From Pseudovibrio sp. JCM 19062 (GTDB lineage Bacteria; Pseudomonadota; Alphaproteobacteria; Rhizobiales; Stappiaceae): 24,802 bases of DNA. The stretch's first letter is position 1; every line of letters starts with the position of its first letter. This document shows positions 1 to 7,435 of this stretch, one piece after another. The translations under genes were made by a program, and so were the position numbers. The stretch spans positions 1 through 24,802 of the forward strand of contig BAXV01000055.1 of the NCBI GenBank assembly GCA_001310715.1. Direction: 5' to 3'. Under the pieces are notes generated by a model. The model saw only the letters and a program-made list of their open reading frames with translations, was not told where the DNA came from and made no database searches.

Positions 1-273
1 TGAAGTCCTTGTAGGGCGCTTCACCCATATGCTGCAAAGAACAGCCGCCGCAAACACCATAGTGCTTACACACCGGTGCGATACGATCTGCGCTTGGCTC
101 GATGACTTCTTTAAGGTCCGCACGCGCTCCCAACACGCTGGCGCTCACAAGCTCGCTTCAAGGGTGTAGGGAACAAAGACTTGTCCGGCATCAGTCTCAG
201 CAACGCCATCCCCTTTGTGGGCAAGGCGTGTGATACGGAGGGTTTTTATAGTGGCTTCAGGCTTCTTAGACAT
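1..273 (-). CDS. Class I SAM-dependent RNA methyltransferase (RumA/TrmA family), N-terminal part, frameshifted
   Basis: This is the 5' end of a gene that runs out of the window. The translation begins [21 protein letters not shown], a TRAM-like beta-barrel start, and continues to [20 protein letters not shown]. That second segment carries the Cys-x5-Cys-x2-Cys iron-sulfur signature of RlmD/RumA-type 23S rRNA (uracil-5-)-methyltransferases. The methyltransferase domain lies beyond the window, so the modified base is not known from this sequence. One base is missing near 155: reading GAA-G-C-GAG as GAA GGC GAG restores the frame. The start at 273 keeps the usual short N-terminus; another in-frame option is not obvious. 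It lies 75 bases downstream of tlyA on the same strand, a neighbour order I recall from related alphaproteobacteria, which suggests joint transcription. Confidence 0.8.
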
Positions 274-347
274 GGCTCTGGCTTTACAGCGCTGCTCTCA
301 TTCATGCAATCGCTTTCCTGCATTTATGAGAGGTACTCGTGGATCGC

Positions 348-1079
348 TCAACCTGTCTTTCGGCAGGCCATTAGATATTCACCGTTCCCGTCACCGCCTT
401 TGATAGGCGAGGGGGTCACGCCCAGAACAGTCCAGCCCGGCTGCGCATTCATCCAGTCCTGAAGCTCACCGGAAATCTGCTCTGCGATCTCAGGGGCAAC
501 AAGACCGCCCTTGCCAATCCGCTCGCGTCCGGCCTCAAACTGTGGTTTCACAAGAAAGAGGCCAACAGCACCCGCTGCTGCAAGCTCAAGGGCAGGGGGA
601 AGCGCCAGCTTCAAAGAGATAAAACTGACATCGGAAACCAGAAATTCCGGATGTTGGCCGTCAAGATGTTCAAGGGTCAGTTCCCGCGCATTCAGTCCGT
701 CTTGACGCTGTACACGTGGATGATTGGAGATTTTGTCTGCCAGCTGATCGTGGCCCACATCAATGGCATGCACGAGTTTCGCACCATGCTCCAGCAGGAC
801 CTGAGTAAACCCTCCGGTTGAGGCTCCAATGTCCAGACAGATCTTGTAGGTAGGATCGAGCTTGAAAAACTCCAACCCCTTAATGAGCTTCAACGCCGCG
901 CGTGATACATATGCAGAAGCCGGGTCATCAATGGAGACCTGCATTGTTGGGGCAATCTTCTGCGATGGTTTCTTGGCAGGCGCGCCGTCCACCGTGACCG
1001 TATTGCGCAAAATCGCATCACGAGCGCGGGCGCGCGTTTCGAAAAAGCCATGTTCGACGAGGTATTGATCAAGCCGCAT
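348..1079 (-). CDS. tlyA: TlyA family rRNA (cytidine-2'-O)-methyltransferase / hemolysin A
   Basis: The 243-residue protein has an N-terminal S4 RNA-binding domain (about 1-60, starting MRLDQYLVEHGFFETRARAR) and an FtsJ/RrmJ-type Rossmann methyltransferase domain. The SAM loop is LDIGASTGG at 82-90. Residues compatible with the K-D-K-E tetrad of 2'-O-methyltransferases are Lys64 (RAALKL), Asp150 (VSDVSF), Lys178 (LVKPQFE) and Glu234 (GNGEYL). Family members methylate C1409 of 16S and/or C1920 of 23S rRNA; the hemolysin label is historical. Length is normal for the family and the frame is intact. In many alphaproteobacteria tlyA directly follows dxs; here a copper block and an MFS gene lie between them. 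Confidence 0.93.
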   Translation of the reverse strand: MRLDQYLVEHGFFETRARARDAILRNTVTVDGAPAKKPSQKIAPTMQVSIDDPASAYVSRAALKLIKGLEFFKLDPTYKICLDIGASTGGFTQVLLEHGAKLVHAIDVGHDQLADKISNHPRVQRQDGLNARELTLEHLDGQHPEFLVSDVSFISLKLALPPALELAAAGAVGLFLVKPQFEAGRERIGKGGLVAPEIAEQISGELQDWMNAQPGWTVLGVTPSPIKGGDGNGEYLMACRKTG

Positions 1080-1111
1080 AGGTCACCTGACTGGAGATAA
1101 AAAGGTTCGAT

Positions 1112-1258
1112 CTAAAGACCGAAGCAACCAGCCAGTGCATTTAACAGTTTGTCTGAGAAAAGCAAATTGCCATACCGCATCCACAAAAATGCGGTGGCTC
1201 CGATCAGCAGAAGTCCAACCGCGCTCGCGCCTGCATACAAAGCTGCATGATCTTTCAT
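1112..1258 (-). CDS. Small single-pass membrane protein (48 aa), unknown function
   Basis: A 48-residue ORF beginning MKDHAALYAGASAVGLLLIG. It has one clear hydrophobic helix (about residues 9-28) followed by a short polar tail ending in AGCFGL. A longer reading from 1393 exists but overlaps the end of the SCO1 gene in another frame and has no coding character, so I take the ATG at 1258. A weak GGATAAAG ribosome-binding stretch lies just upstream. It sits 49 bases after the SCO1 stop and 32 bases before tlyA on the same strand, so it is probably co-transcribed with the copper genes. I do not recognise a named family. A role as an accessory of the copper/oxidase assembly block is only an inference from position. 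Confidence 0.6.
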   Translation of the reverse strand: MKDHAALYAGASAVGLLLIGATAFLWMRYGNLLFSDKLLNALAGCFGL

Positions 1259-1307
1259 ATCTTTATCCAAAAAGGGTGCCTGAATTCTCAGACACCCTAA
1301 ACTTGAA

Positions 1308-1909
1308 TTAGCTACCAAGCAACTTTCGGATTTTAGGAAGCGCTGTGTCCTCCGGTTCCTGATAGCTGATGGTTCCCACGAAATCCTGATCACCGTCCAG
1401 CAGGTAAATGGCTGCGGTGTGGTCCATGGTGTAGTCGCCGTCTTCCAGGGGTACTTTTCTCGCGTAAACGCGGTAGTCTTTGACGACTTGATTAACCTGG
1501 TCGACGGAGCCAGTCAGTGGAACAACGCGCGAGTCAAACGCAGCAACATAATCTGCAATTACGTCTGGGGTATCGCGCTCTGGATCAACGCTCACGAAAA
1601 CGAAGTTCAGGTCATCTGCCTGTGGACCCAGATCCTCAATCCAACCCTGCATATCAGAAAGGGTTGTTGGACATACATCAGGCAATACGTGAAGCCAAAG
1701 AACATCAGGGTTGGTTTGCCATTGAGGTCCTTTTCCGTAAAGACCTGTCCTGTACCGTCAACCAACTCAAACGGACCACCAATGGTAACGGTTGCCGCTT
1801 GTTCCACATCCTCATCAAAAAACTTCGTCACTGTTACAGCAGAAACTGCGGCAACGAGTACTACGACTGCAGCCCACGCTCCATATCGAATTGTTTTCGC
1901 AACGTTCAT
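1308..1909 (-). CDS. sco1: SCO1/SenC family copper chaperone for cytochrome c oxidase CuA assembly, frameshifted
   Basis: After repair of one missing base near 1681 (GCC-TGAT should read CCCTGAT) the protein is 200 residues, typical for SCO proteins. It has an N-terminal membrane anchor (about 9-29) and a periplasmic thioredoxin-like domain. The copper-binding motif is TYCPDVC with Cys76 and Cys80, and the third ligand is His164 in MDHTAA. SCO proteins deliver copper to, or reduce, the CuA site of cytochrome oxidase subunit II. The start at 1909 (MNVAKTIRYG) follows a GGATGGA stretch; an upstream ATG at 1927 would add six residues. The PCu(A)C gene lies directly upstream on the same strand. 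PCu(A)C and SCO are known partners in CuA loading, so this pair is functionally coherent. Confidence 0.9.
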
Positions 1910-1938
1910 CTTATTCCATCCGTGCACAGTTCAATTGG

Positions 1939-2421
1939 TTAGTCGGAGGTCTTAGCCGATTTTGCGCCCATATTCAAAACAGGGACTGTTACGTCAACCG
2001 GATCAGCGTTGTCGAACTCCAGCGTGACCTTGAGTTCTTCGCCCATTTTGAAGGGTTGCTTCAGGCCCATGAACATGACGTGGTAGCTGCCCGGCTTAAG
2101 CTCAACCGTTTCGCCGGCAGGGATAACAACACCGTCATCGGCCTTGCGCATTTGCATCACACCATCATTCATAGACATCTGGTGAATTTCGGTGCGCATG
2201 GCATAATCGGAAGCAGCACCAGTCAGGTGCGCATCTTCGGTGCCGTTGTTGGTAATGGATACAAAAGCGCCACCACCCTTTGCATTTGGAGGAGTTGCGC
2301 GTGTCCAGGCGTCTTTGATGGTCAGACTGCCATGTTCAATGGTTTCCGCAAGGCTGGCAGAAGAGGTAAATGCAACAAGAGCAGCTGCAACAAGTAGAGC
2401 ACGTGTTTTCATAATGTTCAT
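1939..2421 (-). CDS. Periplasmic PCu(A)C copper chaperone
   Basis: A 160-residue exported protein with a signal peptide (about 1-26, cleavage after SLA) and a PCu(A)C (DUF461) domain. The copper ligands follow the family pattern H(M)x10M...HxM: His80 in TEIHQM, Met91 in MQMRK, then His114 and Met116 in YHVMFM. The family passes Cu(I) to SCO1 and the CuA centre of cytochrome oxidase in the periplasm. I chose the start MNIMKTR at 2421; a start three codons later (2412) is equally possible, and the longer reading from 2457 adds a non-signal-like extension. The stop lies 29 bases before the SCO1 start, so the two genes are almost certainly one transcription unit. Confidence 0.9.
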   Translation of the reverse strand: MNIMKTRALLVAAALVAFTSSASLAETIEHGSLTIKDAWTRATPPNAKGGGAFVSITNNGTEDAHLTGAASDYAMRTEIHQMSMNDGVMQMRKADDGVVIPAGETVELKPGSYHVMFMGLKQPFKMGEELKVTLEFDNADPVDVTVPVLNMGAKSAKTSD

Positions 2422-2498
2422 CCAGGAAAGAGCTCTCAACCTGTAAACCGAGGTCATAGAGAACTGTCAAATCAGGTTTTGTTGATCAAGAAGAAAAC

Positions 2499-2915
2499 CT
2501 AGACGAGCGGAGGGGCCCGGATGAGGAAATTATGACCGCGGAGGCTTCCCGGATTTAAAAGAGCACTTTCAAGGGATAGAGAACCGACCACCACAAGGGA
2601 CGGCGTTTGCCAGCTCTCCGGCTCTATGGATAAATAGGAGGCCTGTTTGGACGTATGCGGGCACATGTGCGTGCAATCGCAGCCTATTCCCAACGGATTT
2701 TTGGTGTGGGTCGAGCCTTCAATTTTGGCAATGTGCGAGCCACCGGAAGGGGCGCACAAATGCATGAGCGCAGCAGTTGCAGGGTCAGCAGAAGCGGCGG
2801 TTGAAAAACTCAGTGCAAGCAGGAGGACCCGAGCCAGCATAGCGATGCTGGCAAGCAAGGCAAGCGGATGCCGCTCGCCTCTTAGGACCTGTAATGTTTT
2901 ACCCTGCTTGAACAT
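2499..2915 (-). CDS. Secreted or membrane-anchored Cys/His-rich protein, DUF2946-like
   Basis: A 138-residue protein with an N-terminal hydrophobic segment (about 18-42, ending in an ASA signal-peptidase-like site). The mature part is rich in Cys and His: MHLCAPSGGSH and then GCDCTHMCPHTSK. This resembles short DUF2946-type proteins found with copper and metal uptake genes, but I am not certain of the family assignment. It lies immediately upstream of the PCu(A)C gene on the same strand, 77 bases apart. The CDCTHMCPH cluster could bind a soft metal such as Cu(I); that is inference from residues and context. The frame is open from ATG to stop with no sign of an error. Confidence 0.65.
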   Translation of the reverse strand: MFKQGKTLQVLRGERHPLALLASIAMLARVLLLALSFSTAASADPATAALMHLCAPSGGSHIAKIEGSTHTKNPLGIGCDCTHMCPHTSKQASYLSIEPESWQTPSLVVVGSLSLESALLNPGSLRGHNFLIRAPPLV

Positions 2916-2953
2916 GGGTCTTACTTAATTGCTCTTGCCGAAACTGTCTACAC

Positions 2954-4339
2954 TCAGCCAGGAGGTAATCTGGAATTATCCTGACCCCCTCCATTTACAG
3001 GAGGATCGGTATCATCATCATTGCGATAAGGCAAATCCCCAACCTCTTCCTCAGCGATACCCTCGTCCTGCTCATAGGCAGGAAACTCCTCAGGCGGAAT
3101 AACGTAAGGATCTTCAACGTCTAGTGGATCAGGCGTAAGAACGGCACCCATGTTGGATGTGGCACCATATTCGAAGTCTGTCTTCTCCAGCCCTTCTTCT
3201 GCAGGGCGAATGAGAAGCCGGCTGACAACGAAGAATGCCAGTGCTAGTTCTACAACGGCAACCCAGACAAAAAGACCAGTCGGCCCAACGCTGTACATGA
3301 GACCTGCTGCAACGGTCGGCCCAATCATGGACCCGATGCCATTTGACATCAAAACGCCGGAGGATGTCTCCACATAGTCTTCTGCTTCCACATGGTCAAA
3401 GGCGTGCGCAGCAACAATTGCGTAGGTCGGCTGACTAGCCATTCCTAGCATCAAAAAGATGCTACAGGTCGCCCAGAAGTTTCCGCTCTCCAACATGAAC
3501 AGTGCAAGAGCTGCAACTGATGCACTGAGGCCAAGAAGCACAATAATGAAACGCCGGTCAATGCGGTCAGAAATACGCCCAACCGGCCATTGGGTAATCG
3601 CGCCGCCCAAAACAATAGCTGCCGCAAACAAGGCAGCTTCATTGGTGCTGTAACCAATCTGGGTGGCATAAAGCGGAGCCAGTGCCCACATGGAACTGTT
3701 GGCAAGACCAATAAAGAGACAACCGATCAGCGCCACAGCAGATGTCTGGTAGAGCTTGACGGGCCTGAAGCGGACCAGCGTAATCGGTGCCGGCTGGGCA
3801 GCCTTGGTAAGGGTCACCGGAACCACAGCCACACTTACGAGGATAGAGGCGATGGCAAATGGCACAAAGGTCGAGACATCAAAACCAAGGATCATCAGCT
3901 GACCACCCATGGTCGCTCCAAGGTAGCAGATGATGTAAAGCGACATCACGGTGCCGCGGTTCTCATTTGTTGCCCGGTCATTGAGCCAGCTTTCCACAAC
4001 CAGACAGATGCCTGCAAAACACACACCGGTAATGGCGCGAAACAAAGCCCATGCCAACGGGTCCACCAGAATAGGGTGGAATAGGGCGGCGCCGGACATC
4101 ACAGATACAAGCGCTGCAAACGTTCGGATATGCCCAGCCCGCATGATAAGAAACGGGCCAAAGATACACCCGATCACAAAACCAACGTAGAAGCTGGACG
4201 AGATCAGACCAATCTGCAGGTCAGCAAACCCAGCAAGGTTCGCTCTGAGAGGGATGAGCGTCGAGGATAGTCCATGTCCGGCCAAAATGAGCACGGTGGA
4301 CAGCATCAAGGACGCAAAGGTTGCAAGCAGCAAGATCAT
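2954..4339 (-). CDS. MFS transporter (YcaD-like) with long acidic C-terminal tail
   Basis: About 461 residues from the ATG at 4339 (MILLLATFASLML); a TTG start at 4357 would add six. The protein has about 12 hydrophobic helices and MFS signature loops: GPFLIMRAGHIR after helix 2 and VGRISDRIDRRF in the matching loop of the second half. VVESWLNDRAT after helix 4-5 is typical of the YcaD/TetA-like group of putative drug or metabolite exporters; no substrate can be read from the sequence. After the last helix there is a tail of roughly 75 residues rich in Asp, Glu and Pro (for example PPEEFPAYEQDEGIAEEEV), unusual for a short-tailed MFS protein. It stands alone between dxs and the copper block, with 109-127 base gaps. 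Confidence 0.85.
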   Translation of the reverse strand: MILLLATFASLMLSTVLILAGHGLSSTLIPLRANLAGFADLQIGLISSSFYVGFVIGCIFGPFLIMRAGHIRTFAALVSVMSGAALFHPILVDPLAWALFRAITGVCFAGICLVVESWLNDRATNENRGTVMSLYIICYLGATMGGQLMILGFDVSTFVPFAIASILVSVAVVPVTLTKAAQPAPITLVRFRPVKLYQTSAVALIGCLFIGLANSSMWALAPLYATQIGYSTNEAALFAAAIVLGGAITQWPVGRISDRIDRRFIIVLLGLSASVAALALFMLESGNFWATCSIFLMLGMASQPTYAIVAAHAFDHVEAEDYVETSSGVLMSNGIGSMIGPTVAAGLMYSVGPTGLFVWVAVVELALAFFVVSRLLIRPAEEGLEKTDFEYGATSNMGAVLTPDPLDVEDPYVIPPEEFPAYEQDEGIAEEEVGDLPYRNDDDTDPPVNGGGQDNSRLPPG

Positions 4340-4466
4340 GCACGTACCAGCCAACAATATGAAACTGGCGCCACATTACATATCGTGCATTAAAAGGAAA
4401 TGGGGAGGCAGTTAAAGCTGAACCTCCATTAATTTTCCGCTCAGTTATGAACACAAATGCGCTGTT

Positions 4467-6362
4467 CTAAACAAGCCTCAGCGGAAAATCCTCTGCCTTA
4501 CCAAGGGTTTCAAAGACGCGATGTACAATTCCTGATGCATCCAAGCCCGCATCCTTGTACATCTGCTCCGGCTTTGCGTGGTCTTGGAAAGCGTCCGGAA
4601 GAACCATGCAGCGAACCTTGAGCGATCCATCAATCAGGCCATTGTCAGAAAGGAACTGCATCACCTGACTTCCAAAGCCTCCAATGGAGCCTTCTTCGAT
4701 GGTGATCAGCACGTCATGCTCTTTTGCAAGGCGGCCAATCATCTCGGTATCCAGCGGCTTAGCAAAGCGTGCATCGGCAACAGTGGTAGAAAGCCCTGCT
4801 GCATCCAGTGTTTCAGCTGCTTTAAGTGCTTCCTGCAAGCGGCCACCCAGAGAGACCAGCGCAACTCGTTCCCTCTTTCACAATACGGCCCTTGCCGATT
4901 TCCAACGGCATTCCAACTTCCGGCAGCTCAATGCCAATGCCTTCACCGCGCGGATAACGGAAGGCAATAGGACCTTCATCATATGCCGCTGCAGTAGAAA
5001 CCATATGCACAAGCTCAGCTTCATCACCCGGAGACATGATAACCATGCCCGGTAAGCAACCAAGGAACGCGGTATCAAACGAACCGGCATGCGTCGCACC
5101 ATCTGCGCCAACCAGACCTGCACGGTCAATCGGGAAGCGCACTGGCAACTTCTGGATCGCCACGTCATGGACAACCTGATCATAGCCGCGCTGAAGGAAG
5201 GTGGAGTAAATCGCGCAAAACGGCTTGAATCCTTCAGAGGCAAGGCCAGCTGCAAAGGTCACCGCATGCTGTTCGGCAATGCCACATCAAACATGCGGGT
5301 TGGGTGAACCTTCTCAAATACGTCCAGACCCGTCCCATCCGGCATGGCAGCCGTGATGCCGACAATCTTGTCGTCTTTGTTCGCTTCTTCAATCAACGCA
5401 TTGGCAAATACACGGGTATAAGCAGGTGCATTCGGCTTCGGTTTGGACTGCTCACCAGTCACAACATCAAACTTGGCAACCGCATGGTACTTGTTGCTGG
5501 CGTTCTCTGCTGGCAGATAGCCTTGCCCTTTTGGGTCACCACATGAACGAGGATCGGACCCTCTTTGGCGTCGCGCACATTCTTCAGGACAGGGAGCAGG
5601 TGGTCCAGATTGTGACCATCAACCGGTCCCACATAATAAAAGCCCAGCTCTTCAAACAGCGTGCCGCCGGTAAAGAAACTGCGGGCAAATTCCTCTGCCT
5701 GCGCTGCCTTTTCCTGTAGCGGCTTTGGTAGAGCGCTCGCAACCTGCTTGGCTGCCTCGCGGAAGCCCGTGTAGGTCTTGCCGGAAACAAGACGCGCAAG
5801 GCTCGCGGAAAGGGCGCCAACAGGAGGCGCGATCGACATATCATTATCGTTCAAGATAACAATCAGGCGAGAGTTCAGTGCACCTGCATTGTTCATGCTT
5901 CATAAGCCATGCCCGCTGACATAGCGCCATCGCCAATAACAGCAATTACATTGTTGTCGCCGCCCGCAAGGTCGCGGGCCACGGCCATGCCAAGACCAGC
6001 ACTAATGGACGTAGAGGAGTGACCGGCACCAAATGGGTCGTAATCACTTTCAGTGCGCTTGGTAAAGCCGCTCAGGCCGCCGCCCTGACGCAGTGAGCGC
6101 ATGCGCTCCTTGCGTTCGGTCAGAATTTTGTGCGGGTAGCACTGGTGCCCAACATCCCAGATCAAACGGTCTTTAGGAGTGTCAAAGACATGGTGAAGCG
6201 CAACGGTGAGCTCCACAACGCCCAGGCCAGCTCCTAAATGCCCCCCTGTGACAGAAACCGCATCAACATTTCCTCTCTCAATTCTTCAGCAACTTGGTGA
6301 AGTCGGTCCTCCGGGACCTTCTTGAGATCAGATGGGTTATGAATTTGATCTAGCAGGGACAT
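4467..6362 (-). CDS. dxs: 1-deoxy-D-xylulose-5-phosphate synthase, interrupted by six indels
   Basis: DXS condenses pyruvate and glyceraldehyde-3-phosphate with thiamine diphosphate, the first step of the non-mevalonate isoprenoid pathway. The gene reads as consecutive fragments from [10 protein letters not shown] (start 6362) to FPLRLV. Breaks near 6264, 5896, 5521, 5282 and two close together near 4866 each fit a missing base in a short run. Adding six bases gives 633 codons plus stop, the normal family size. Visible motifs: [13 protein letters not shown], the thiamine-binding GDGAMSAG...LNDNDMSI, the second-domain GATHAGSFD and the C-terminal transketolase-like domain. Because the enzyme is essential where MEP is the only isoprenoid route, decay is unlikely and sequence error is the better reading. 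A possible minus-strand promoter (extended -10 TGCTATATT near 6473-6481) lies upstream. Confidence 0.93.
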
Positions 6363-6569
6363 CTGGGTCTTCTTAAGTCTTTTGACTATTGGGCAGCTTA
6401 ACACAGATCGATCCGACCATGGCAAATGTTCCAAATTATGGTCGATGCGACTGTCTTGTGTAATTGACCACGAATATAGCAAGGCCGCTCACTGTGCAAT
6501 TGCCTGCCGTGAATTATTGATTGTTTATACTAGGTCCTTTTGTAGGAGTTTCTCCTGAAACACTCTGTC

Positions 6570-6597
6570 AATAGGGGATGACCCCCTATTTTTTTTC
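6570..6597 (+). terminator. Intrinsic terminator 1 in the dxs-xseB gap
   Basis: Stem AATAGGGG (6570-6577) pairs perfectly with CCCCTATT (6583-6590) around loop ATGAC, followed by a T-run through 6596. This is a strong plus-strand Rho-independent terminator, but no plus-strand gene ends here. It would end a short transcript that includes the AGGAG/CTCCT hairpin at 6544-6556; a -10-like TATACT is at 6526-6531, without a good -35 box. Confidence 0.7.
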
Positions 6598-6599
6598 CA

Positions 6600-6741
6600 T
6601 TTGCTCCTATTAATTGCCCCTTTATCACCCCATGGGGTGATGCAATCTGCGACGAAACGTCCTATGTCGAATATGTGGTCGATGGGGCCACGTGCACAGT
6701 GATCGACTTGGGGCTACGGTTTTCGTAGCCCCCTTTTTTTT
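6600..6741 (+). ncRNA. Candidate structured small RNA ending at a strong terminator
   Basis: Four consecutive inverted repeats lie in 120 bases on the plus strand: an 18-base perfect palindrome ATCACCCCATGGGGTGAT (6624-6641), GACG-AAA-CGTC (6651-6661), GTCGAT...ATCGAC (6678-6683 with 6702-6707, itself enclosing a CACGTG core), and the terminator stem GGGGCTACG/CGTAGCCCC (6710-6718 with 6724-6732) followed by eight T. I see no clear promoter, so the 5' end is a guess and the RNA could also be read-through from upstream. An alternative reading is a relic coding fragment, because one frame (6603-6728) stays open with GC-rich third positions and ends inside the terminator. Confidence 0.4.
6710..6741 (+). 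terminator. Intrinsic terminator 2 in the dxs-xseB gap
   Basis: A perfect 9-bp stem GGGGCTACG / CGTAGCCCC with loop GTTTT is followed by CTTTTTTTT. It is one of the strongest intrinsic terminators in the window and points along the plus strand, where no annotated gene ends, which implies an unannotated transcript. Confidence 0.8.
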
Positions 6742-6768
6742 GTCTGTACCAATATCCAGCGAAAGATG

Positions 6769-6836
6769 AAGAATACTTTCTGGTTTAGACTAGTCTATCT
6801 GCCAGAAATACGAACCTGTCCGAAAAATGTATTCTT
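6769..6836. repeat. Nested inverted repeat (imperfect cruciform / RNA hairpin)
   Basis: Three inverted repeats are nested: AAGAATAC (6769-6776) with GTATTCTT (6829-6836); TTTCTGG (6777-6783) with CCAGAAA (6802-6808); and the apical palindrome TAGACTAGTCTA (6786-6797). No T-run follows on either strand, so it is not a terminator. It could be an RNA structure or a protein-binding site; no function is evident. Confidence 0.5.
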
Positions 6837-7033
6837 CTCTGGGAAATAATATTCTGTGAAATATCTCAGGATAAGTATTGTTCAAACTAAGACTTAATAT
6901 CACTCCAAGTAACAACTGATACGAAACATTGGCAGCAGGCTCTATCCGATTTTTCTTAGTTGGCTAAGCAGGTAGCTATCGTGCAATTTTTATCAGCGAA
7001 GCAACGTGATATTCGCAATGGTTCAAAGCCAAA

Positions 7034-7060
7034 CAAAAACCCCACACGAGGCGGGGCTTG
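7034..7060 (-). terminator. Intrinsic terminator of xseB transcription unit
   Basis: On the minus strand AAGCCCC (7059-7053) pairs with GGGGTTT (7043-7037, with one G-U pair) around a 9-base loop, followed by a T-rich tract. It lies about 87 bases downstream of the xseB stop, so it ends the HDAC-xseB transcript and separates it from dxs. Confidence 0.65.
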
Positions 7061-7146
7061 TTAAAAAAAATGAACGCGTGTACAATAGGTTAAATTCTAT
7101 TTATGGGTTTGCAAATAGAATTTTGGTTCTGGAAAAATGAGTTCCC

Positions 7147-7396
7147 TTACTCATCCAGCGCTTCTGTACCAACTGCAGTGCCAGCATTGTTCATCTGGAT
7201 TTTTTTCCACCTTTTCTTCGGCGGCTTTAAGCAGGCCATCGCACTTCTCGCGCAAGGCCTCACCACGTGCATAAAGCTCAATGCTCTTTTCCAGCGGCAC
7301 GTTGCCTTGCTCCAGATTGCGTACGATGGTTTCCAGTTCAGCCAACGCTTGCTCAAAGCTAAGATTTTCAATGGAACCGGTTGCTTTTTCTGTCAC
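7147..7396 (-). CDS. xseB: Exodeoxyribonuclease VII small subunit, frameshifted near C-terminus
   Basis: XseB is the small subunit that joins XseA in the single-strand-specific exonuclease VII. The repaired protein is 82 residues with the family core [14 protein letters not shown] (12-25), [19 protein letters not shown] (28-46) and [12 protein letters not shown] run of seven T at 7200-7206 should be six; removing one base changes the unnatural ending EKNPDEQC to the family-like [20 protein letters not shown] chose the GTG at 7396 because GAGGA lies seven bases upstream; alternatives are GTG at 7429 and TTG at 7435. It follows the HDAC-like gene after a 39-base gap and is likely co-transcribed with it. 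Confidence 0.88.
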
Positions 7397-7435
7397 CAAA
7401 CTGTCCTCGCTCAGTTGGGAGTTGGTCACTCCCAA

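Larger units (their letters stand above)
6363..7146. other. 784-base gap between dxs and xseB, rich in hairpins
   Basis: This gap holds no convincing full-length gene. Going up in coordinate it contains: a possible dxs promoter (minus, 6473-6499); a short hairpin AGGAG-TTT-CTCCT at 6544-6556; an intrinsic terminator at 6570-6597; an 18-base perfect palindrome at 6624-6641; a GACG-AAA-CGTC hairpin at 6651-6661; a GTCGAT/ATCGAC stem at 6678-6707; a second intrinsic terminator at 6710-6741; a nested hairpin at 6769-6836; and the xseB terminator (minus) near 7034-7060. From 6840 to 7030 the DNA is AT-rich and I see nothing definable. Listed separately below where supportable. Confidence 0.7.

Noticed and set aside
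1419..2397. Plus-strand frames of 140-200 codons across the copper genes
   Set aside because: They are antisense to SCO1 and PCu(A)C, which have exact metal-binding motifs on the minus strand; the plus-strand translations look random.
3590..4084. 164-codon plus-strand frame inside the MFS gene
   Set aside because: Antisense shadow; Lys/His/Gln-rich random composition with no start signal.
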